A DNA stretch of 64,000 nt from an uncultured Tateyamaria sp. (GTDB lineage Bacteria > Pseudomonadota > Alphaproteobacteria > Rhodobacterales > Rhodobacteraceae): NCBI RefSeq assembly GCF_947503465.1, contig NZ_CANNDN010000001.1, positions 1,116,001 through 1,180,000 on the forward strand. The letters are read 5' to 3'. Below, piece by piece: positions 1-6,758 of the stretch. The translations under genes and the position numbers were made by a program. The notes below the pieces were generated by a model that had not been told where the DNA came from, did not search any database, and was given only the letters and a program-made list of their open reading frames with translations. Each line of letters begins with the position of its first letter. Position 1 is the stretch's first letter.

Positions 1-1910
1 GGGGGGCCGGGGGGGAGGCCGACCTCATCCCATACGTCGAAAACAAACCCATCATGCAGCCCTTCGGCGACCGCTCCAAGGTCGTGATCGAGCCCCTGCT
101 CACCGACCAATGGTTCGTGGACACCGACAAAATCGTCGGCCCCGCGCTGGAGGCTGTGAAGAATGGCGACGTCAAAATCCTGCCCGAAAGCGGCGAAAAG
201 GTCTATTTCCACTGGCTCGAAAACATCGAGCCCTGGTGCATTTCGCGCCAACTCTGGTGGGGGCACCAGATCCCGGTTTGGTACGCTATGGACCCAGAAG
301 CTGGGCAAGACCTAAAGTTTACCACATTCTGTGCATCAGACTTTGAAATCGCAAAAAAGGATGCCTTCTTACATTACAGCAGTAAGTTCCCAGACGCTAA
401 CGTCTCCATTGAAGAGATGTTTGACGACGTTACCGATGCATGGCCTGAGTCCGAAGAAGACTACGCTGAATACAATGAGTTTGCCGAACAACACGGTTTA
501 ACCAAACGATACAAAACGCAAAAGTTGACGGGGAGCAGAGCCAGCAGGTGGCGGGTTACAAATGACAAGATAACCGGCCAACAAACGCTGACTTTTTGGC
601 TTAGACGCGACCCCGACGTCCTCGACACCTGGTTCTCCTCCGGCCTCTGGCCCATCGGCACCCTCGGCTGGCCCGAGAACACCGAGGAACTGCAAAAATA
701 CTTCCCCACCTCCGACCTCATCACTGGCCAGGACATCCTGTTCTTCTGGGTCGCCCGCATGATGATGATGCAACTGGCGGTGACAGACAAAATCCCCTTC
801 GACACCGTCTACCTCCACGGGCTCGTGCGCGACGCCAAGGGCAAGAAGATGTCGAAATCCACCGGCAACGTCATCGACCCGCTCGACCTGATCGACGAAT
901 ACGGCGCCGACGCGCTCCGCTTCGCCTCCGCCGCGATGGCCTCGCTTGGCGGCACGCTCAAACTCGACACCCAGCGCATCGCAGGCTACCGCAACTTCGG
1001 CACCAAGCTCTGGAATGCTGCCAGCTACGGCGAGATGCGCGGCACCTTTGACGTGCCGCACACCGCCGACATCCCCGACACCAACCACCCGCTCAACGCC
1101 TGGATCAAAGGTGAAGTCGCCAAGACCCGCGAAACCGTCGACCAAGCGCTGAACGACTACCGCTTCAACGACGCGGCATCGGCCCTCTACGCCTTCACCT
1201 GGAATACGTTCTGCGACTGGTATCTCGAATTCACCAAACCCATCTTCGACGAAGGCACGCCCGAAGAGATCGCAGAAACCAAAGCCACCTACGCCTGGGC
1301 ACTCGACCAATGCCTGATCCTGCTGCACCCGATCATGCCCTTCATCACCGAAGAACTGTGGGGCCAAAAACAGCGCCCCAAACGCCTGATCCACGCCGAC
1401 TGGCCCACCTACACAACCGATCTGGTGGACGCAGAGGCCGACGCGGAACTCAATTGGGTGATCAAGCTGATCGAAGCCATCCGCTCCGCCCGCGCCCAGA
1501 TGCACGTCCCCGCAGGCGCCTACGTCCCCTGCGTCGTCAAAGGGTTCGAACCTGCGGCACGCGCGGCCTACGACCGCAACAAGGCGCTCATCCACCGCTT
1601 CGCCCGACTGGAATCGCTCACGGAGGTCAACGACTTCCCCAAAGGCACCGTCGCACTTGCCATCTCCGGCGGCACGTTCGGCCTGCCGCTTGCAGACGTG
1701 ATCGACGTCACCGAAGAAATCGCCCGTCTCGAAAAAACCTTGGGCAAACTCGCCAAGGAACTCGGCGGCCTGCGCGGACGGCTCAAGAACCCCAAATTCG
1801 CACAAAGCGCCCCGCCAGAAGTTGTCGAAGAAACCAAAGCCAACCTGGCTTTGCGCGAAGACGAAGAAAGCAAACTCCAGGAAGCGCTCACCCGGCTCAA
1901 AGAACTCTGA
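1..1910 (+). CDS. valS: valine--tRNA ligase, 5' end outside window
   Basis: Charges tRNA-Val with valine in the cytosol. The frame is open from base 3 of the window, so the N-terminal part of the enzyme, with the HIGH motif, is missing. Visible class Ia motifs are the editing/catalytic segments WWGHQIPVWY and DPDVLDTWFSS, the KMSKS loop (GKKMSKSTGN near base 850), the anticodon-binding region, and a C-terminal coiled-coil tail rich in E, K and L. Between WWGHQIPVWY and DPDVLDTW there are about 108 residues (about bases 292-604) where most ValRS have far fewer. That stretch is clearly AT-richer than the rest of the gene but stays in frame. Identity is certain; the extra segment is the only oddity. 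Confidence 0.97.
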   Translation, partial: GAGGEADLIPYVENKPIMQPFGDRSKVVIEPLLTDQWFVDTDKIVGPALEAVKNGDVKILPESGEKVYFHWLENIEPWCISRQLWWGHQIPVWYAMDPEAGQDLKFTTFCASDFEIAKKDAFLHYSSKFPDANVSIEEMFDDVTDAWPESEEDYAEYNEFAEQHGLTKRYKTQKLTGSRASRWRVTNDKITGQQTLTFWLRRDPDVLDTWFSSGLWPIGTLGWPENTEELQKYFPTSDLITGQDILFFWVARMMMMQLAVTDKIPFDTVYLHGLVRDAKGKKMSKSTGNVIDPLDLIDEYGADALRFASAAMASLGGTLKLDTQRIAGYRNFGTKLWNAASYGEMRGTFDVPHTADIPDTNHPLNAWIKGEVAKTRETVDQALNDYRFNDAASALYAFTWNTFCDWYLEFTKPIFDEGTPEEIAETKATYAWALDQCLILLHPIMPFITEELWGQKQRPKRLIHADWPTYTTDLVDAEADAELNWVIKLIEAIRSARAQMHVPAGAYVPCVVKGFEPAARAAYDRNKALIHRFARLESLTEVNDFPKGTVALAISGGTFGLPLADVIDVTEEIARLEKTLGKLAKELGGLRGRLKNPKFAQSAPPEVVEETKANLALREDEESKLQEALTRLKEL

Positions 1911-1930
1911 TCCTCGTCATCTTGCCAGAT

Positions 1931-1996
1931 AAACTCCGGGGAGTTTGAGGGGCTGAGCCCCTCATTCAGAAAGAGATCGCGCCGCGCGTCAGCGCG
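1931..1996. repeat. two-hairpin intergenic repeat, copy 1
   Basis: Just after the valS stop lie a 16-bp dyad (AAACTCCGGGGAGTTT, 1931-1946), a hairpin GAGGGGC-TGA-GCCCCTC (1947-1963), the bases ATTCA, and a second hairpin CGCGC-GTCA-GCGCG (1983-1996). The same order and spacing (hairpin, ATTCA, about 36 bp, CGCGC hairpin, GTCC) recurs at 38864-38914, so this is a repeated element and not a chance terminator. It may act as a transcription terminator for valS, but there is no T-tract. Confidence 0.6.
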
Positions 1997-2053
1997 TCCT
2001 GTTGATCAACATATCGTAAATGCACCGTCCGCTCCGTTAACGCGGGCAACGAG

Positions 2054-2103
2054 GTGCATCCCCGGTGTACGGACTGTGCACAGGTTGTGCACACATGGTG
2101 CAC
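2054..2103. repeat. array of five GTGCAC-type hexamers at exact 11-bp spacing
   Basis: Hexamers start at 2054 (GTGCAT), 2065 (GTGTAC), 2076, 2087 and 2098 (all GTGCAC), a perfect 11-bp period with variable 5-bp spacers. The array lies between two convergent genes (valS and the crotonase), so it is not an obvious promoter element for either. A second array with the same period is at 50104-50142. Helical phasing of a palindromic hexamer suggests a cooperative DNA-binding protein; the protein is unknown. Confidence 0.6.
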
Positions 2104-2167
2104 AGCCCTTTTCATGCGGCAAAAACGGTTAACCTATTTGAATATATGGTAAATCACACGCCGCGAC

Positions 2168-2962
2168 TCAGTCCGTGAACACAGGGGCCCGCTTCTGGAT
2201 TTGCGCCGCCACAACCTCCATCTGCTCCGGTGTGCCCATCAACTCCGCCTGCACCCGGCTCTCTTCCAGCAACACCTCATCCGGCCCATGCGTCTCGGCA
2301 TATCCAATCAACGCCTTCGCGGCCCGCAACGCCGCCGGTGACTTCAGGCTCAATGCCTCGGCCAACGTCATTGCAGCCGCCAGCGGGTCCTCGGCCAACT
2401 CCGTGACCACCCCCCAGGCCTCTGCTTTCCCGGCAGAAATCGGCTCGGCCGTATAGGTCAGCTTGCGCAACACGTCCCCGCGCACCAGCCGCGGCAAAAG
2501 CACCATGCCGCCCATGTCCGGCACGATCCCCCACTTCATTTCCATCACCGCCAGGCGCGCATCAGGCGCCGCGATGCGTATATCCGCGCCCAATGCCAGC
2601 TGCAGACCCGCGCCGTAACAGACCCCATGCACCGCTGCGATCACCGGCATCGGCACCCGGGTCCAGACCATGGCCACCTCCTGCCACTGGTTCGTGGTGC
2701 CGTCCCCATGGGTGCGGGGCATCAGCAAGTCATTGGGATCCTTGCCAATCATGGCCCCCAAGCCCCCCACATCGATGCCCGCACAAAACCCCTTGCCCTC
2801 GCCCGAGATCACGCAAACCCGCGCTTTCGAGGACGCCACCTCGCGCCCCGCCGCAATGATCGCGTCGATCATCGCCTGATCCACGGCATTCATCTTGTCC
2901 GCACGGGTCAGGCGCACATGGGCAATGTGGTTTTCGTAGGTGATGGACACGCGATCAGACAT
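2168..2962 (-). CDS. crotonase/enoyl-CoA hydratase family protein
   Basis: A 264-residue crotonase-fold protein acting on acyl-CoA thioesters. The oxyanion-hole region CAGIDVGG and the second one near YGAGLQLALGADIRIA are present. The first of the two classical hydratase glutamates (as in GGGCE) aligns with Gln in GAGLQ; the second is kept in VMEMKWGIVP. This favours an isomerase or other crotonase activity over a classical hydratase. The start ATG at 2962 (MSDRVSITYEN) fits family length; an upstream in-frame extension to 3241 is probably not translated because it covers the intergenic region and the start of the divergent aminotransferase gene. It is divergent from that gene. Confidence 0.88.
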   Translation of the reverse strand: MSDRVSITYENHIAHVRLTRADKMNAVDQAMIDAIIAAGREVASSKARVCVISGEGKGFCAGIDVGGLGAMIGKDPNDLLMPRTHGDGTTNQWQEVAMVWTRVPMPVIAAVHGVCYGAGLQLALGADIRIAAPDARLAVMEMKWGIVPDMGGMVLLPRLVRGDVLRKLTYTAEPISAGKAEAWGVVTELAEDPLAAAMTLAEALSLKSPAALRAAKALIGYAETHGPDEVLLEESRVQAELMGTPEQMEVVAAQIQKRAPVFTD

Positions 2963-3065
2963 GGGGGGCCTCCTCTTTGCGCCCACCCAACCCCAAAGCG
3001 GCCCGGCGCACCAGCAAAACGTAAGGGCATTGCCCATGGGCAACGCCCGCGCTACGCCTGCCTGC

Positions 3066-4169
3066 ATGACCGATCTTCGCCTGACCCCGCTTGCCGCCAG
3101 CCTGCCCTCCACCGTGCCCTTTGTCGGCCCCGAAGCGCAGGAACGCGCGCGCCAAGCCACCTTCGATGCCCGGCTGGGCGCAAACGAAAGCGTCTTCGGC
3201 CCCTCGCCCCGCGTGGCCGAGGCCATGGCAAGATCCAGCATCTGGAAATACGGAGACCCGGAAAATCACGACCTGCGTCACGCACTTGCCGCCCATCATG
3301 ACATCGACGCCGCGCATATCATGGTGGGCGAAGGCATCGATGGCCTGTTGGGCTATCTCGTGCGTTTGTTTGTCGGACCAGGCGACCATGTGGTGACATC
3401 GCTGGGTGCCTACCCGACCTTCAACTACCACGTGGCCGGGTATGGCGGCACGGTACACACCGTGCCCTACGCCGACGATCACGAAGATCCCGAGACCCTG
3501 TTTGCCAGGGCGGCAGAAACGAATGCCAAGCTGGTTTACCTCGCCAATCCGGACAACCCGATGGGCACCTGGCATGACGGCTCCGCCCTCACACAGGCCC
3601 TCAGGACCCTACCGTCAGGCAGCGTACTCGTGCTGGACGAAGCCTATATCGATTGTGCGCCGGCAGGCACGGCCCCGGCACTTGATCCACATGACCCGCG
3701 CGTCATTCGCATGCGCACATTTTCCAAGGCCTACGGCCTCGCCGGTGCCCGTGTCGGCTATGCGATCGGCCATCCGGCGCTGATCGATGCGTTCAACAAG
3801 GTGCGCAACCACTTTGGGATGAACCGGGCCGCGCAGGCGGGGGCGCTTGCCGCGTTGCAGGACCAAGACCACCTTGCGCACGTGCTGGCGCAGATTGATG
3901 ACGCACGTGCGCGGATCACGCGGATTGCAGCGGACAATGGGCTGACGGCGATCCCGTCGGCCACGAATTTCGTCGCCATCGACTGCGGCAGGGACGGCGC
4001 ATTTGCCAAATCCGTGTTGGATGGACTGATCGCGCGCGGCATTTTTGTGCGCATGCCCTTTGCCGCACCCCAAAATCGCTGCATCCGCATCAGCTGTGGC
4101 ACACCCCGGAACCTCGATGCCCTTGCACGCGCCCTTCCGCGTGCACTGAAGGCGGCCAGAGGGGGCTGA
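3066..4169 (+). CDS. HisC-like PLP-dependent aminotransferase
   Basis: A 367-residue fold-type I aminotransferase of the class I/II, histidinol-phosphate aminotransferase-like group. It has the sugar/phosphate-binding motif NPDNPMGTW, the cofactor aspartate region VLDEAYID, and the PLP lysine in TFSKAYGLAGARVGYAIG near residue 225. The C-terminal substrate arginine region is RISCGTPRNLDAL. The start MTDLRLTPLA at 3066 is chosen; an earlier in-frame Met at 3036 is possible. As a lone gene away from his genes it may act on another amino acid, so hisC is not assigned. Confidence 0.88.
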   Translation: MTDLRLTPLAASLPSTVPFVGPEAQERARQATFDARLGANESVFGPSPRVAEAMARSSIWKYGDPENHDLRHALAAHHDIDAAHIMVGEGIDGLLGYLVRLFVGPGDHVVTSLGAYPTFNYHVAGYGGTVHTVPYADDHEDPETLFARAAETNAKLVYLANPDNPMGTWHDGSALTQALRTLPSGSVLVLDEAYIDCAPAGTAPALDPHDPRVIRMRTFSKAYGLAGARVGYAIGHPALIDAFNKVRNHFGMNRAAQAGALAALQDQDHLAHVLAQIDDARARITRIAADNGLTAIPSATNFVAIDCGRDGAFAKSVLDGLIARGIFVRMPFAAPQNRCIRISCGTPRNLDALARALPRALKAARGG

Positions 4170-4224
4170 CAGGTCAGATTGTCGCACTATAGTTGGTGTC
4201 ACCTGGCACAAACCCGAGGCAACA

Positions 4225-4443
4225 ATGAACGATCACAGCATTGGACCCGCGCCCAACTACACCCGCGCCTGCATCGTGATGTTTGGCGTGAACATCACAT
4301 GGGTTCTGGTGGCCATCTGGGCCATCTGGGGCCTCATAGCCGCGATGCTGCTGGGCTTGGGCGTGAACCACCTGATTGAACGCGGCAAAGTATGGGCCGC
4401 GCAACGACAGGCCGCGTCCATCCGGCGTGGCAAACAGGTTTGA
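4225..4443 (+). CDS. small membrane protein of unknown function
   Basis: A 72-residue protein starting MNDHSIGPAPNYTRAC, preceded by a GAGG ribosome-binding site 7 nt upstream. One long hydrophobic stretch (about residues 17-50, VMFGVNITWVLVAIWAIWGLIAAMLLGLG) can form one long or two short membrane helices. A basic tail (AAQRQAASIRRGKQ) would face the cytoplasm. I do not recognise a named family. Good codon use and a clear RBS support it as a real gene. Confidence 0.7.
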   Translation: MNDHSIGPAPNYTRACIVMFGVNITWVLVAIWAIWGLIAAMLLGLGVNHLIERGKVWAAQRQAASIRRGKQV

Positions 4444-4583
4444 TGCGCCAATCCTCCAAACACGTGCGTTAACACTCGCGAAACTCTTGGGGGCTAAGCG
4501 GATAGAATGGTTTGGCATCGTTCGGACATCATACGATACGTGACAGCAAGCGACGCGGCGTGTTCCCCGGGAAGGTCGAAAAG

Positions 4584-5324
4584 TTGAAACTGCACCATGT
4601 CCTGATGATGTTGATCACGGCGGTGGTGCTGGCACCGGTCCACGCCCTGGCAGACACGCGCCCTGTCGACAAGGTTGTCGCGGCGCACTATCCGCCGCTG
4701 ATGGTGGACGGCGATCCTGACAAACCCGGATACGCGGTCGAGGTGCTGCGCGAGGCGGCCAATCGCGCCGGTCGCGACATCGACCTGCAATTCCTGCCAT
4801 TTGAACGTGCCATTCATGCCATTCTGTCAGAGGCTGATACGCTGATGCCCGCCCTGTTCAAGGGCAAGAAGCGGGACAAGGATATCCTTTGGCTGGCAGA
4901 GGTTGATCGCACCGCGCTCCGATTTGCGAGCGTTTCTGACCCGGTCAACACCCTGGATCAGGCGCGCACCCTGCCCTTGATCGTGGTTGAACGCGGCACG
5001 ACGTCCGAATTCTTTCTGAGTGAGCTTGGCTTTACCAACGTACAGGAACCCCGGTCACCGCAGGCCAGTGCCAGCATGCTGGCGTCCAAGCGGGCGCATG
5101 CGTGGCTGCTGACGGAAGAGTTGATGCGCCGGACATGGCGCATGATGGGGCGCGAAACGGACTTGATTGTCGGGGACATGATCCACGAAATCCCGGTGTT
5201 CATGGTGGCAAGCCTGCGCCTGCCCGATGACACGCGCCTGGCATATCAGACGGCCATTGCGGACATGCGTGCGGACGGGACGTTGGACCGCATCTCGGAA
5301 CACTATCGCGGCGACCTGCAATAG
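4584..5324 (+). CDS. periplasmic solute-binding protein (PAAT-like)
   Basis: An amino-acid-type (SBP_bac_3-like) binding domain of about 220 residues, with motifs such as PGYAVEVLREAANRAGRDIDLQFLPFERA. I chose the TTG start at 4584 because it gives a normal signal peptide (MKLHHVLMMLITAVVLAPVHALA, cut near ALA-DT) and has GGAAGG upstream; a further in-frame TTG at 4512 would bury the signal peptide. No permease or ATPase lies beside it, so it is an orphan binding protein or a sensor of small solutes. The ligand cannot be told from sequence. Confidence 0.75.
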   Translation: MKLHHVLMMLITAVVLAPVHALADTRPVDKVVAAHYPPLMVDGDPDKPGYAVEVLREAANRAGRDIDLQFLPFERAIHAILSEADTLMPALFKGKKRDKDILWLAEVDRTALRFASVSDPVNTLDQARTLPLIVVERGTTSEFFLSELGFTNVQEPRSPQASASMLASKRAHAWLLTEELMRRTWRMMGRETDLIVGDMIHEIPVFMVASLRLPDDTRLAYQTAIADMRADGTLDRISEHYRGDLQ

Positions 5325-5394
5325 GCGCGCAGACCCGGTCAGCCACCCGCATCGTCAACTGGCAGGCCGAACGCCCCCCATCTCTCGCGGCGGT

Positions 5395-6603
5395 CTACCC
5401 TTTGGCGATCTGGCCTGCCGCCGCGCTCAGCGCCCCTGTCCCGTGGGGCACGCCCAGCGCTTTGAGGCCTGTTTCGATCCCGCCAAGCATCCCCATGATC
5501 ATGTGACCGTTCACGTGCCCCATATGCCCAAGCCGGAAGAACCCGTGCCAGGCAGGGTCGCCCGGTGGGGCCATGCCCAGGCCGATCCCTAGCGTCAGGC
5601 CCAGATTCTGCTCTGTCCAATCACGCAGCGCGGTTGCGTGCGGTGCCTCCAGTCGCAGCGCCGTCACAGCCGTGCTGCGGTGCGCCGCGTCAGCCACATT
5701 CAATTCCAGTGGCCCCTCTGCGCCCCATGCGTCGCACGCCGCCCAAATGGCGCGCGCCAATTGTGCGTGGCGGGCCCAGACCGCCTCCATCCCTTCGGCG
5801 TGGATCATATCCAGCGCGGTTCGCAGACCGAACAGGTGATGCGTGGGGGCCGTGCCATTCCAATACATGAAAAACTCGTCCGGATTGGCGCGTGGGGACC
5901 AGTCCCAATACCGGCTGACCCGCTGCAGCGCGCGCCGTGCCGCATCCGCCTTGGCGTTGAAGAACACAAACGCCATGCCCGGTGGCACCATCAGCCCCTT
6001 TTGACACCCGGCAACCATCACATCGACGCCCCAGCCATCCATATCGAAATGGTCGCAGCCCAGCGACGCAATGCAGTCTGCCATCAACAAAGCCGGATGA
6101 CCGACATCGTCCAGCAGCCCCCGCAACGCGGCAACATCGTTCCGGATGGATGTCGACGTGTCCACATGCACCGCCAGGACCGCTTTGATGCGATGCGACT
6201 TGTCGGCACGCAACGCCTCTGCAATCCGGTCCATGTCCCAAGGCGCGCGCTTGCCGAAATCAAGGATGTGCGGCTCGGCCCCCAAACCTTCGGCCATGTC
6301 CGCCCAGCCGTGCCCGAAGCGGCCGCTGGCCGGCACCAGAACCGCGTCCCCCGGAGCGATGGTGTTTGCAAGGGCCGCTTCCCATGCGGCATGCCCGTTG
6401 CCGATATACATTGCGACATGCCCAGCCGTGCGCGCAACGGACTTGAGGTCCGGCACCAGGCTGGCCGCGATCTCGACAATCTCGCCTGCATAGATGTTCG
6501 GGGCGGCGCGGTGCATGGCCTGCAACACGGCGTCCGGCATCACCGATGGGCCCGGAATCGCCAGATACGCGCGCCCGGAAGACCTTGTATTCCTTGATGA
6601 CAT
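5395..6603 (-). CDS. class V PLP-dependent aminotransferase (alanine/serine-glyoxylate type)
   Basis: A 402-residue class V enzyme. The N-terminal IPGPSVMPDAVLQAMHRA and the glycine-rich GNGHAAWEAALAN are typical of the serine-glyoxylate and alanine-glyoxylate aminotransferases. The PLP lysine is in VAGCQKGLMVPPGMAF near residue 200. These enzymes make glycine from glyoxylate. The start ATG at 6603 (MSSRNTRSS) is preferred; MRRSTG slightly upstream is possible. The leader contains a stretch resembling the 3' part of a glycine aptamer (see 6716-6732). It is divergent from the ABC exporter gene. Exact substrates are inferred from family only. Confidence 0.85.
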   Translation of the reverse strand: MSSRNTRSSGRAYLAIPGPSVMPDAVLQAMHRAAPNIYAGEIVEIAASLVPDLKSVARTAGHVAMYIGNGHAAWEAALANTIAPGDAVLVPASGRFGHGWADMAEGLGAEPHILDFGKRAPWDMDRIAEALRADKSHRIKAVLAVHVDTSTSIRNDVAALRGLLDDVGHPALLMADCIASLGCDHFDMDGWGVDVMVAGCQKGLMVPPGMAFVFFNAKADAARRALQRVSRYWDWSPRANPDEFFMYWNGTAPTHHLFGLRTALDMIHAEGMEAVWARHAQLARAIWAACDAWGAEGPLELNVADAAHRSTAVTALRLEAPHATALRDWTEQNLGLTLGIGLGMAPPGDPAWHGFFRLGHMGHVNGHMIMGMLGGIETGLKALGVPHGTGALSAAAGQIAKG

Positions 6604-6715
6604 GCCCGTGCTCCGCCTCATGTGGTATGCGCGCACCCTAGCGCGCGCCAGCGCGGCGTCAATCACGCCGCAGCGCTTGCCCCTGCCTGCGCACCACGCT
6701 AAGCCTGACCTCCAA

Positions 6716-6732
6716 TGTCCCTTACCTGAGAG
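6716..6732 (-). promoter_or_regulatory. glycine-aptamer-like 3' motif in aminotransferase leader
   Basis: Read on the minus strand, the sequence is CTCTCAGGTAAGGGACA, which resembles the conserved CUCUCAGG...GGACA part of glycine riboswitches. It lies about 110 nt upstream of a predicted glyoxylate aminotransferase, which would be a sensible target. I cannot find the matching 5' GGAGAG strand or the GCCGAAGG hairpin upstream, so this may be coincidence or a degenerate remnant. Confidence 0.2.
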
Positions 6733-6758
6733 CGGCGGTTCGCCGACCGACACCACGC

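Noticed and set aside
1-20. G-rich run at the left edge as a biological element
   Set aside because: It fits as a piece of the valS frame, and may include low-quality contig-end bases; no inference made.
498-1805. 435-codon open frame antisense to valS
   Set aside because: Low-complexity Gly/Val/Asp-rich shadow of the valS codon pattern in high-GC DNA; no motif or ribosome-binding site.
2054-2103. GTGCAC array as part of a Cys-rich peptide gene
   Set aside because: An 11-bp period shifts reading frame with each unit, so periodicity cannot reflect codons.
3066-4169. Naming the aminotransferase hisC
   Set aside because: Family motifs fit, but there are no his genes nearby and HisC-like paralogues act on other amino acids.
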